A stretch of 36,588 nt of DNA from Halovivax asiaticus JCM 14624 (GCF_000337515.1 NZ_AOIQ01000013.1:1-36588); one strand, 5' to 3'; shown: positions 7,110 through 13,866, counted from the first letter of the stretch. Notes: generated by a model not told the origin, from the letters alone. Program-made: numbers and translations.

Positions 7110-7122
7110 TCGGAATTTCCGA
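7110..7122. promoter_or_regulatory. Perfect palindrome upstream of the 7168 promoter
   Basis: TCGGAA-T-TTCCGA is a perfect 6+1+6 inverted repeat. It lies 15 nt upstream of the TATA-like CTTATCC (7138-7144), itself about 27 nt from the ATG at 7168. That position suits an activator or repressor site. Confidence 0.35.
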
Positions 7123-7167
7123 AACAGTACTCCGTCACTTATCCGGTTCCTGGCGGTGACAGGGAGT

Positions 7168-7440
7168 ATGGGAAAGACCAATCCCACCTACCGAAACACG
7201 GTCCGCGCGTTCGAAACCGAGTGGTCGACGTATCACCGGGCACTCCGCAGGCAGCACCAGGACCAGTTCCAGCAACTCATCGATCAGGTTCGAAACTTCG
7301 CCGACGCTGGCGGCATGCAGAACCACCCCGATCCGATGACGACGCACCTGATTTCGATGCTGCTCGCCCACGAGTGTCGGCTGACGGAGCTCGAGTTCCA
7401 GCTTGAGAATCCGCGGAGTGGCCCCGCCATAACAGACTGA
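7168..7440 (+). CDS. Conserved small haloarchaeal protein (MGKTNPTYR type)
   Basis: A soluble 90-residue protein, mostly helical. It starts MGKTNPTYRNTVRAFETEW and continues with a Q/R-rich helix (YHRALRRQHQDQFQQLIDQV), NFADAGGMQNHPDP, and a C-terminal helix LLAHECRLTELEFQLEN. The N-terminal MG(R/K)TNPTYR motif followed by a helical body is one I associate with a widespread haloarchaeal family of unknown function (possibly DUF8156; not verified). The start is the ATG with a TATA-like box 27 nt upstream; an in-frame GTG lies 12 nt earlier. The 216 bases before it hold the palindrome at 7110-7122 and no other gene. Confidence 0.75.
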   Translation: MGKTNPTYRNTVRAFETEWSTYHRALRRQHQDQFQQLIDQVRNFADAGGMQNHPDPMTTHLISMLLAHECRLTELEFQLENPRSGPAITD

Positions 7441-7618
7441 AAGAGAGTAGCTTAGAGAGCAGGTCCGGTGAATCTACTGCACACTACACGTGCGAACAGA
7501 GCATTGAAGCCCCTACCGACTATAGACCGTGTTTACCAATGTATTCATGAAACCCCCGATAAAGTACTAAGCTTCCACAACAGATTTATTGTAGCCTAAT
7601 TACTATTGAACTACATTC

Positions 7619-7921
7619 GTGTCACTCTTGATCCTCTTGGCATTTACGTGGCTATGTGTGAGCATCTGGATCTGGTACGATGCAACAACCTACAGCTCTC
7701 ACAGTGCTTTGCTGTGGAGTCTTACGGTGTTGTTTGGGGGAATTGTTGGGCTATTGCTCTACTTTAATATCGGACGGGACAAAGCAGGTGTGGAAAGTCA
7801 TACGACAACGCGATCGACAATACGGTCAGAAGGCCTCAGCAAGTGTCCCAATTGCCGTGCAATAGAGGAAACAAACAGGGATACCTGTCGCTTTTGTGAA
7901 GAACCATTGCACAATTCCTGA
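7619..7921 (+). CDS. Two-helix membrane protein with C-terminal zinc ribbon
   Basis: A 100-residue protein with a GTG start. Two hydrophobic helices (about 2-21, LLILLAFTWLCVSIWIWY, and 29-50, LLWSLTVLFGGIVGLLLYF) precede a linker and a zinc ribbon, CPNC (76-79) ... CRFC (91-94). The layout matches small haloarchaeal PLDc_N-like/zinc-ribbon membrane proteins of unknown role. A TTTATT box at 7585-7590 lies about 30 nt upstream. GC content is low for the window. It could be a membrane-tethered protein-protein interaction module. Confidence 0.7.
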   Translation: MSLLILLAFTWLCVSIWIWYDATTYSSHSALLWSLTVLFGGIVGLLLYFNIGRDKAGVESHTTTRSTIRSEGLSKCPNCRAIEETNRDTCRFCEEPLHNS

Positions 7922-8032
7922 CCTCCGTTCTCACTCGACTGCCTTGTTCTCTACATACCCTGTATTGACCGCACCTGAGTCAAAAACTCGCACTTACGGC
8001 GGATTTCAACAGCACCAAGCGGCTGGTGCCCC

Positions 8033-8260
8033 TCAAACCGACTCCGGATCACCCCTGGACACCCGCCCCGTATCGAACTCCAGTAACCCGATCGCCGCGA
8101 TGCAGTCCACGCACAGCCGTCTCTCCGCATCCGCGTACCGCTCCGACAGCGGCCCCTCGTGGACCGCCCGAACGGACGCCGAGTACGTCGTCGCCAGGTC
8201 CTGCCCGCATCGTGGGCACGGGTCGTCCGGCCGCGGCTCGTCGAAGTCGTAGCGACCCAT
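8033..8260 (-). CDS. Small zinc-binding protein (CPRC...CVDC)
   Basis: A 75-residue protein. It has two cysteine pairs, CPRC (15-18) and LCVDC (Cys50, Cys53), spaced as a zinc ribbon around a helical ASVRAVHEGPLSERYADAERR insert. It is acidic and haloarchaeal in composition, and the ordered cysteines argue against a chance ORF. The ATG is separated by one base (TGA G ATG) from the stop of the upstream ORF at 8262-8402, suggesting coupling. A GCACCA/TGGTGC hairpin lies just past its stop at 8012-8029. Function unknown. Confidence 0.72.
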   Translation of the reverse strand: MGRYDFDEPRPDDPCPRCGQDLATTYSASVRAVHEGPLSERYADAERRLCVDCIAAIGLLEFDTGRVSRGDPESV

Positions 8261-8261
8261 C

Positions 8262-8402
8262 TCAGTTCACCTTCAAATTGCCGAATCGTAGGACGAGATC
8301 CTCGATCAATTTAGAATCCCAGACGAATTCGGGGTAGCGCTTCGGCTGACTGTACCGCTGCTGTGCGAGACCTTTTTGTCTCGATGGTGGGTTTCGTATC
8401 AT
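8262..8402 (-). CDS. Possible short ORF upstream of the zinc protein, or a gene remnant
   Basis: The frame is open from 8636. The stretch from the ATG at 8402 has a protein-like C-terminus (PKRYPEFVWDSKLIEDLVL...) and its stop abuts the next gene as TGAGATG. The part before 8402 is rich in Arg, Ser and Pro and does not look coding. It may be the tail of a degraded gene or a genuine 46-residue protein. No family recognised. Confidence 0.3.
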   Translation of the reverse strand: MIRNPPSRQKGLAQQRYSQPKRYPEFVWDSKLIEDLVLRFGNLKVN

Positions 8403-8685
8403 GGTGGACAAATCTCTCATCGGGATTTGGAAGCCACGTCTCGGGTGCTGGTTCCACCCGGGACATTTCCGCAAGCGGCTGTCCCCGTACACTCGTTGGA
8501 GCGCGTGGCTTCCGTTCAGTACGTCAACGTGAAGTGCAATATAATTACCGGTTGGGTAGAAGAAAGTATTAGACTTGTTCCCGGGCGGACGCACGGAAAC
8601 CGACTGCTTGCGCCGTCTTCGGAGAAACGCGCTCACTACTCGTGCGAGTACACCGGCTGTTCACGTCCTCGTGCGTGGTGGTACA
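8403..8685. other. Gene-free stretch
   Basis: I see no convincing gene on either strand. Both strands have open frames here (+ from 8376, - to 8636), but with Arg/Ser/Pro-rich composition typical of chance frames. There is no obvious repeat. Confidence 0.4.
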
Positions 8686-8940
8686 CTACGTGAGGCCCCA
8701 CGCCAACCCGAGACAGATACCGAGACTCATACCGATCGAAATCCCTATCGCGATATCACCCAGCGCGAGCCCAAGAGCGACTCCCAGTAGCGGTCCGAAC
8801 GCTATTCCCAGCGCCATCTTATTCGAATCTAGTTGACCGTCTTCCTCGTCAGACACGTGCTGTCTCTGGGATTGCAGTGAGATAAACCCAGAAGATCTAC
8901 TGGCACGCGAGTTGCCTGTACTGACCGCAGACGACGCCAT
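8686..8940 (-). CDS. Small glycine-zipper membrane protein
   Basis: An 84-residue protein. The first 41 residues are polar and disordered (Ser-rich, then SDEEDGQLDSNK). The rest is a hydrophobic glycine zipper with Gly at 45, 49, 53, 57, 61, 66, 70, 74, 78 and 82: ten glycines four residues apart, broken only by one extra residue at the DIAI turn. This implies two tightly packed helices or an oligomeric membrane channel or scaffold. Similar short glycine-rich proteins occur in haloarchaea, without known function. An internal Met42 could be the true start, which would leave just the membrane part. It lies alone between convergent neighbours. Confidence 0.65.
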   Translation of the reverse strand: MASSAVSTGNSRASRSSGFISLQSQRQHVSDEEDGQLDSNKMALGIAFGPLLGVALGLALGDIAIGISIGMSLGICLGLAWGLT

Positions 8941-9027
8941 ACCTAGCGTGTTCTACGGGTTTCTCAGAACTGGGGGATTCTGCAAAGCGGTTCGTGAAAG
9001 TGGACCCGGTTGATGGAGAGTTCGGGA

Positions 9028-9297
9028 CTACCCCACCAGAGCCCAAATCCCAGCGAGACCACCGATGGCGGCCATCACGATCGTAATCCAGACGGCCCGC
9101 GTATCCGGCATAGTATCGAGGGAGGAAGACGAGATGAACACGTCGTAGATCACTCCTGCAATCATTCCGACCCCGCCAATCGAGAGGGAAACCGGGACGA
9201 GCGCGATCCGTCCGGAGACGACGCTGGAGAGCCCCATTCCTCCAAGAATGGCACCACAGACGGCGATCGACGCATACCAGAGACGAGCGCTCAGCAT
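9028..9297 (-). CDS. Three-helix membrane protein, unknown function
   Basis: An 89-residue protein with three hydrophobic stretches: about 5-20 (RLWYASIAVCGAILGG), 30-53 (RIALVPVSLSIGGVGMIAGVIYDV) and 68-87 (AVWITIVMAAIGGLAGIWALV), separated by short polar loops. The frame extends upstream to 9486, but that part overlaps a better small gene on the same strand and is Ser/Arg-rich, so the ATG at 9297 is used. It lies 85 nt downstream of the 57-residue gene at 9383-9556 and may share its transcript. No family recognised. Confidence 0.68.
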   Translation of the reverse strand: MLSARLWYASIAVCGAILGGMGLSSVVSGRIALVPVSLSIGGVGMIAGVIYDVFISSSSLDTMPDTRAVWITIVMAAIGGLAGIWALVG

Positions 9298-9382
9298 CGT
9301 TGGGTCTGTTGCACCCCGTTTGGCTTGATAGTTGCGTGGCCGGTCACGGAACAACCGGTGTGCGCATCGAGAGATCGACTCG

Positions 9383-9556
9383 TCACGTGTCCTGCCGCCG
9401 GCGCCACTCGTCGCGGACGAGCGGGCCCACGCCACCGATACCGATGAGGAGACCCCAGGCCACGACATCGGGGGCTTCGAGGGCACTGGCTGCGAGAAAG
9501 CTCAGCACAGCGACGGCGACGAGGAACGCGGTTTCTTTCGTGTCGCGCGAGAACAT
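9383..9556 (-). CDS. 57-residue two-helix microprotein
   Basis: A 57-residue protein starting MFSRDTKETAFLVAVAV and ending VRDEWRRRQDT. It has two helices (about 9-26 and 32-46) and a basic C-terminal tail, which predicts cytosolic ends by the positive-inside rule. Codon use is haloarchaeal. A CTTTTA box on the - strand (9585-9580) sits 27 nt upstream of the ATG, so leaderless expression is likely. It resembles other small haloarchaeal double-helix proteins with an IGGVGPxVRDE-type second helix; function unknown. Confidence 0.65.
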   Translation of the reverse strand: MFSRDTKETAFLVAVAVLSFLAASALEAPDVVAWGLLIGIGGVGPLVRDEWRRRQDT

Positions 9557-9579
9557 GTGGGAGAATAAGACGGAAAGGG

Positions 9580-9585
9580 TAAAAG
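9580..9585 (-). promoter_or_regulatory. TATA box for the 9383-9556 gene
   Basis: CTTTTA on the - strand, centred 27 nt upstream of the ATG at 9556. Confidence 0.5.
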
Positions 9586-9687
9586 AATCATCGTTTTATC
9601 GGGAGGGAGGTGACTCAGCTCCCAGCAGGGAGTAGCGCGAGTTCGTTCGCCAGACGGACCCACGGCTCCACTCCCATCGAGAGAGGC

Positions 9688-9893
9688 ATGGGCGTACCCG
9701 TTCCCGACGTTGACGGCGACACGATCACCGTCACGCGCAGCGACAACTGGTTCGTCGCTCGCGACGAATCGGCCGGGGTTACCAGCCAGGGAGAGACGAA
9801 GGCGGCGGGCTCGAAAACGTGGTCGAAGCCCTTCAGCTCCACCAGTTCCCGGTCCCGGACGACGTCGACCCCGAGCCCTCCAACGCACCCTGA
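9688..9893 (+). pseudogene. HicB-like antitoxin, frameshifted
   Basis: From the ATG at 9688 (GAGAGG just upstream) the frame reads VDGDTITVTRSDNWFVARDE then GVTSQGETKAA, the core of HicB/UPF0150 antitoxins. At 9808-9809 two extra bases (or one lost) shift the frame. Skipping GG restores LENVVEALQLHQFPVPDD and a stop at 9891-9893, giving a complete 67-residue HicB-like protein. Without the correction the frame runs on into Ser/Pro-rich nonsense. No HicA toxin is recognisable next to it. It may be a decayed orphan antitoxin or a sequencing error in a GC-rich run (GGCGGCGGGC). Confidence 0.65.
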
Positions 9894-9969
9894 TTCTATG
9901 CGTCCCCCTCGATTCAGATGGTTTAGACCGAACTACGAGGGTATTATCCACTGCTGAAGCCGTAGGAGG

Positions 9970-10563
9970 TCAACGCTCGGTCGCCGCGACGTACTCGTCT
10001 CGGGAGATGGTGTATCTGTGCACGTCGGCCACGGTGTCAGCCAGCGGCAGCCAATTCCGCAGTCGGCCCTCGTACCGACCGTCGTACCGGTCGACGTACG
10101 TTTCGATCGCCTTTCGTGACTTTTCGTTACCATCGATGTGCGCGGCGACGACGAGTTCCAAGTCGAGCTGATCGAACGCGACGGCGAGGATCGCATCGGC
10201 TCGTTCACCGGCGTATCCGCGCCCCCAGAATCGCGTCCCGAGGATGATTCCGAGGTTGGCGAGCCGTTTGTCCCAGTGCGGATACAATCCCGTCGTTCCG
10301 GCGATGACGCCCGCGCCGTCTTCCCCGTCCGTCGGACGAATAACGTACTTCGCTCCGTCTCCCTCGTCCCACGACCGCTCGGCCTCGTCGACGTAGTCGT
10401 GCGTCTCTTTTACCGTCTCGTGGGGCGACGAATCCCAGTACTCGAACATCTCGTCGACGTCCGCTCCGTCGCTGTAGAACTCGTGAAGGGCAAACACGTC
10501 GACAGTGTCGTGGGAAATCCGGTCGAGCTGGAGGCGCTCGGTCTCGATACGTTCGGGGAACAT
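9970..10563 (-). CDS. GNAT-family N-acetyltransferase (RimJ/RimL-like)
   Basis: A protein of 197 residues, typical of the RimJ/RimL branch that acetylates protein N-termini or small amines with acetyl-CoA. The start ERIETERLQLDRIS is the family's first strand. YVIRPTDGEDGAGVIAGTTGLYP covers strands 2-3. LGIILGTRFWGRGYAGERADAILAVAF (104-130) is motif A with the pyrophosphate-binding GRGYAG loop (114-119). VVAAHIDGNEKSRKAIE holds the usual Asn146 of motif B. Many haloarchaea carry several paralogues; substrate unknown. It is a single gene with a possible GATTACG promoter box at about 10586-10592 on the - strand. Confidence 0.9.
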   Translation of the reverse strand: MFPERIETERLQLDRISHDTVDVFALHEFYSDGADVDEMFEYWDSSPHETVKETHDYVDEAERSWDEGDGAKYVIRPTDGEDGAGVIAGTTGLYPHWDKRLANLGIILGTRFWGRGYAGERADAILAVAFDQLDLELVVAAHIDGNEKSRKAIETYVDRYDGRYEGRLRNWLPLADTVADVHRYTISRDEYVAATER

Positions 10564-11100
10564 AGCACCCTACTCGCAACCGAGCGTAATCAGTATTGAG
10601 CCCACACACCCGCCGAGCGAGTGGGTCTCGGGGCCGGGCCAAACCGAACGATGCCCCGCCGCTGAATCCAGCAGCTCTGGTCAGCAAATCAGTTCCGACA
10701 CCGGCTCGGCGGATCGGTGACGGCCGGGGGAGACGCAGCGCGCCACGTACGACGGTCTGTGAAATCGAGGATCGATCGATGCAGGCGGGACATGATCGTG
10801 TTCACCCCCATGTGAGCAACGCGGCCGGTTCCGCGACCAGACGGCCGAGTCCGAGCCATCGGCCCTCGCCGACGACGAGTTACGCACCGAGTTCGTCGGT
10901 GCCAGCCCGCCAGGACTAGCCCCGTCGCGGCGATCCGACACCGATGCCGAAAAGTCCAAGGAGTCAGCTGCCAGCGGTCGCAATCTATCTCCTGTCCAAC
11001 GACCACATCGGCAACTACAGTCGAGGACCATAGTACGACCAGCGGTAACAAATCAACGTAAAAAGCCAACTATCCGGGCACCGTGAGTAGAACCAGGGTG
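10564..11100. other. Gene-poor stretch, possible eroded coding DNA
   Basis: No complete gene can be supported. On the + strand, one frame between about 10800 and 10930 reads FRDQTAESEPSALADDEL then RTEFVG, which is acidic and protein-like but has no start codon and follows a TGA. On the - strand a frame starting at 11069 begins with a plausible hydrophobic MAFYVDLLPLVVLWSSTVVA and then turns Arg-rich. Both may be fragments of decayed genes. Confidence 0.4.
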
Positions 11101-11469
11101 TCAGTTACAGGACGATTCCCTGAGATGCTTATCTCCCCACTCGCCCATCGACGTGATAACGGATTCGAGTGACGAACCCCGGTCGGTCAACGAATACTCG
11201 ACACGGAACGGTTTCTCGCTCACGATCCGTCGGTTCACCAGTCCGTTTTCTTCTAAATCTTCGAGACTGGTCGAGAGAACGGTGCTGGAGATCGACTCGA
11301 TGTCGTCCTTCAACGCGTTGAAACCGAGCGGGCCATGGTCGAGGAGTCGGTGAATGATGACGGGGTGCCACTTTTGCCCGATGAGGTGGGCCGTACACGT
11401 CACGGAACACCACTCGTCGTCGGCGCACCACGACGCAACGCAGTGGTCTTCCTCGATTCTCCGGCTCAT
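11101..11469 (-). CDS. HxlR-family winged-helix regulator, Cys-rich N-terminus
   Basis: A 122-residue DNA-binding protein of the HxlR type. The core reads LIGQKWHPVIIHRLLDHGPLGFNALKDDIESISSTVLSTSLEDLEENGLVNRRI, then the wing PFRVEYSLTDRGSSL. The N-terminus has four cysteines (Cys10, Cys15, Cys21, Cys25) where most HxlR proteins have one, plus SSC near the end, which suggests redox or metal sensing (inference). An in-frame ATG at 11526 would add 19 residues; 11469 gives the family's usual length. It diverges from the Cys-rich membrane protein at 11620, with a long inverted repeat between them that could be its operator. Confidence 0.88.
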   Translation of the reverse strand: MSRRIEEDHCVASWCADDEWCSVTCTAHLIGQKWHPVIIHRLLDHGPLGFNALKDDIESISSTVLSTSLEDLEENGLVNRRIVSEKPFRVEYSLTDRGSSLESVITSMGEWGDKHLRESSCN

Positions 11470-11524
11470 TTGGGTGCCCGATTTTAGTGCCAGACCTATT
11501 ACGATACCGATGCTCGGTAGCCCC

Positions 11525-11569
11525 ATGGGGGTAACTATGCCCTAACCTACTCAGGTATGTTAACCCCAT
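11525..11569. promoter_or_regulatory. Inverted-repeat operator candidate between divergent genes
   Basis: ATGGGGGTAAC (11525-11535) and GTTAACCCCAT (11559-11569) are complementary at 10 of 11 positions with a 23-nt spacer. HxlR-type dimers bind such symmetric sites upstream of their own and divergent genes. The left arm overlaps an alternative ATG (11526) of the HxlR gene, and the right arm a TTAACATA box on the - strand. Confidence 0.5.
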
Positions 11570-11590
11570 CAGTGTGAGCTTCGCTGACGC

Positions 11591-11596
11591 TTATTA
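11591..11596 (+). promoter_or_regulatory. TATA box for the Cys-rich membrane protein
   Basis: TTATTA centred 27 nt upstream of the ATG at 11620; it implies a leaderless transcript beginning just past the inverted repeat. Confidence 0.5.
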
Positions 11597-11619
11597 GAAT
11601 CGTAGCGGGAAGTCAGCGT

Positions 11620-11925
11620 ATGGACTCACAGACGAATCCATCGTCGATTGTGGGCCTTCTCGTGGCCTACATCAGAGACATGTTCGGCGAACGCGGGTTC
11701 CTGATGGTTCTCGCTGGCATTCTCGCTGGCGTCAGTATTGGCATCCTCGGAAACGGTGTGATCACGGTTCCCCTCCTTGGGTCGGTGCCTGCAACACTGG
11801 TCGGCACCGTCGGACTTGCTGGGGCCCTTATCACGTGCCAACAGTGGAGTTGCTGCGACGAGAACGGCGAGGGCGGGTGCGAATGCACGGAGGGGTGCGG
11901 CGACAGCTGTTCGTACGACCCCTGA
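11620..11925 (+). CDS. Small membrane protein with Cys-rich C-terminus
   Basis: A 101-residue protein. An N-terminal amphipathic stretch (SSIVGLLVAYIRDMFGERG) leads to two hydrophobic helices at about 27-50 and 52-72, rich in Gly and Leu. The tail has seven cysteines in 25 residues: Cys73, 78, 79, 87, 89, 93 and 97 (WSCCDENGEGGCECTEGC...). The spacing is not a standard zinc ribbon; it could bind metal or a cluster, or form disulphides outside the cell. It is divergent from the Cys-rich HxlR regulator, whose target it probably is (inference). No family recognised. Confidence 0.72.
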   Translation: MDSQTNPSSIVGLLVAYIRDMFGERGFLMVLAGILAGVSIGILGNGVITVPLLGSVPATLVGTVGLAGALITCQQWSCCDENGEGGCECTEGCGDSCSYDP

Positions 11926-12067
11926 CGAATCACAATGGTCTCGATACCCGACGAAGCCGAGTGAACGGCGACGAAACCGGCAGATAGCCTCGGTCCTGCC
12001 ATCACACCGAGGGCCACCGGACGAACTGACGGGTGAACCATACCCCACTCGACCGTCCCTACCTGGA

Positions 12068-12073
12068 TTTTAA
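12068..12073 (+). promoter_or_regulatory. TATA box for the 12098 gene
   Basis: TTTTAA, about 27 nt before the ATG at 12098; supports a leaderless start there. Confidence 0.5.
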
Positions 12074-12097
12074 TGCAATTCCCCCATACACCAAGAT

Positions 12098-12343
12098 ATG
12101 AAAGGAGGAATGAAGAGCCGACTGACCCGGTTCGACAACACGGAGTGGAACAATCCGTGGTACGTCCCTCTCGGTGGGGCGGTACTGGCCATACTGGGAG
12201 TGCTGCTCGGATACCGGCTTGCCGCGGCTGCCGGTGCCACCGGGCTGGGCGAGTACGGCATCACGGTGCTGTGTCTCGCGCTCACGATGGCCGTCGGGTT
12301 CGGCGGCCTGGCGATACTCGATATGCGCAACCGTCGTCAGTGA
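12098..12343 (+). CDS. Two-helix membrane protein, unknown function
   Basis: An 81-residue protein. A charged start (MKGGMKSRLTRFDNTEWNNPWYVP) is followed by helices at about 25-46 (LGGAVLAILGVLLGYRLAAAAG) and 53-75 (YGITVLCLALTMAVGFGGLAI), then the short tail DMRNRRQ. It has its own TATA box and lies 35 nt upstream of the next gene, which also has a TATA-like TTTACT. An open frame on the opposite strand is a shadow. No family recognised. Confidence 0.68.
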   Translation: MKGGMKSRLTRFDNTEWNNPWYVPLGGAVLAILGVLLGYRLAAAAGATGLGEYGITVLCLALTMAVGFGGLAILDMRNRRQ

Positions 12344-12378
12344 CAAGATTTACTGTCTTCGTGAAACGCCACTAATAC

Positions 12379-13650
12379 ATGCGTCCCAGCAGGCGGACCG
12401 TCCTCAAAGTAGCGGGTGGCGTCGGGCTCGGCGGCGCCGGCATCGCCTACTGGAACCGCCGGTGGCTCCGACGGCGGGACGATGTCGACGCGATCGAGAC
12501 GACGCTCAAGGTCACGGTCCCGACCGTGGCGAATCCGGTGACGGTGACCGACGCCCACCTCGACGCCGCCTACTCGTGGGCCCGCGAGCACGTGGAAACG
12601 ACGGAGCGCAAACTCCCGGAGATGGAAGCAGAGGCGGAACACCTCGAAAACGCGAACGAGGATCTCGCGGGAAACGCTCCCGACGAGATCGAAGCCAGTG
12701 CCGATCGCCACGAGGCCCTCACAGCGTACAGACTCGCGGTCGCCTCGAGTGCCATGGCCCGTGGGAACCACCTCGAACCAGCGGAGGGGCTTGGAAGCGA
12801 CGAACTGCGTGATGCCCACAAAACCCTCGGTGAGGAGCTCGACGCGTTCGATACGTCGTACGTCGGCGAGTCGCTCACTCGCACCGTCGTCCAGGCCAGC
12901 CACGCAGAATCGCTCACCCACAGCGCGGAGTCACGGTACACCAACGCACCAGAGTATATGGCGGGCGACCGCTCCAATTCGGCGATGGCCTGGGAGCGTG
13001 TCGCGACCGGACGGGTCGCACTGCACGACGCCGAGTGGTTCCAGGAAGTGCTCGCGACCGACGACACTGTCGACCGGACCGAGGCCCTCGAAGCGTGCAA
13101 CGACCGACTCGCCGAGCGCATCGAATCGGCGACCGATGGCGTCCAGTGGGAGGACGAACACGGCATGAATACCTGGGCCTCCGGCCGATGGAGAGCGGCT
13201 CAAATGGATCACCGGTACGAACCAGACGACGCCAAGAGCGACGGACGACTCGCATTGGCGGTGTCCATCCAGGCCGAGTGGGCGACAGTCGCCGAAACGC
13301 TCGCCGAGTTCGACGACGTTCCCGGCTGGGGAGAGCTCGGTGACGCCGACATCGGACTACTCGACGACGTTGGAGAACTCGTGGCCGAAAAGCGATCCGC
13401 GAGCGATCGCCTCTCGACGACCGCCGACGCAGTCGGCACCGATCCCCTCGGTGCCCATTTGCTGCGACGGACGATTCAGAACGTCGAGCTGGCCGATTCG
13501 TCGCTCGATCACCTGCAAGAGAACGTCAGATCGTACGAGACGGCGGAATGGCAGACCGAACTCGATCGGGCAGCACTGCGATACCGTAGCGCGGCGGCGG
13601 ATGCGGACGCGATCCCAACGATCGTCTCCCTCGTCGCCGACGGCTCCTGA
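12379..13650 (+). CDS. Tat-signal helical protein, unknown function
   Basis: A 423-residue protein. It starts with a twin-arginine signal (RPSRRTVLKVAGGVGLGGAGIAYW) without a lipobox, so it is either released or held by an uncleaved N-terminal anchor. The rest is almost entirely helical and very acidic. It has heptad-like stretches (ETTERKLPEMEAEAEHLENANEDL, about 74-97), and it is rich in Glu, Asp and Ala with few cysteines. This suggests an extracellular helical-bundle or coiled-coil scaffold. The start is supported by TTTACT 27 nt upstream (12350-12355). I recognise no enzyme motif; it looks like a haloarchaea-specific family. Confidence 0.8.
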   Translation: MRPSRRTVLKVAGGVGLGGAGIAYWNRRWLRRRDDVDAIETTLKVTVPTVANPVTVTDAHLDAAYSWAREHVETTERKLPEMEAEAEHLENANEDLAGNAPDEIEASADRHEALTAYRLAVASSAMARGNHLEPAEGLGSDELRDAHKTLGEELDAFDTSYVGESLTRTVVQASHAESLTHSAESRYTNAPEYMAGDRSNSAMAWERVATGRVALHDAEWFQEVLATDDTVDRTEALEACNDRLAERIESATDGVQWEDEHGMNTWASGRWRAAQMDHRYEPDDAKSDGRLALAVSIQAEWATVAETLAEFDDVPGWGELGDADIGLLDDVGELVAEKRSASDRLSTTADAVGTDPLGAHLLRRTIQNVELADSSLDHLQENVRSYETAEWQTELDRAALRYRSAAADADAIPTIVSLVADGS

Positions 13651-13866
13651 CGGGGAAGCGCCGTCTCGGCTAGCTCGTCGAAGCGGAAGCGCCGGTTCAG
13701 CCTCCAGATACGGCTGTCGCACGCGAGGTCGCCCCATCGATCTCGACGCACGGGTCGCGACAGGACGACACCCTTTCTGCCCGCAAGTAGAAGCGAACAC
13801 GACGGGAGAACCTACTAGCGAGATTACACCACCGGGTTCTTCCGGCTCCGGTTTCGAGAGGTGAGC

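Noticed and set aside
8012-8029. GCACCA/TGGTGC hairpin as a terminator
   Set aside because: It is next to the stop of the zinc gene but has no T-run on that strand, so I do not claim a terminator.
9600-9687. Remnant of a HicA toxin upstream of the HicB-like pseudogene
   Set aside because: One frame gives a basic His-containing peptide, but the HicA GSH motif and fold elements are not recognisable.
9502-9951. 149-residue ORF on the - strand
   Set aside because: It covers the HicB-like remnant and the 57-residue gene in other frames and shows no family features.
11481-11487. TATA-like CTAAAA on the - strand near the HxlR gene
   Set aside because: It would start transcription downstream of the only sensible start codons (11469 or 11526).
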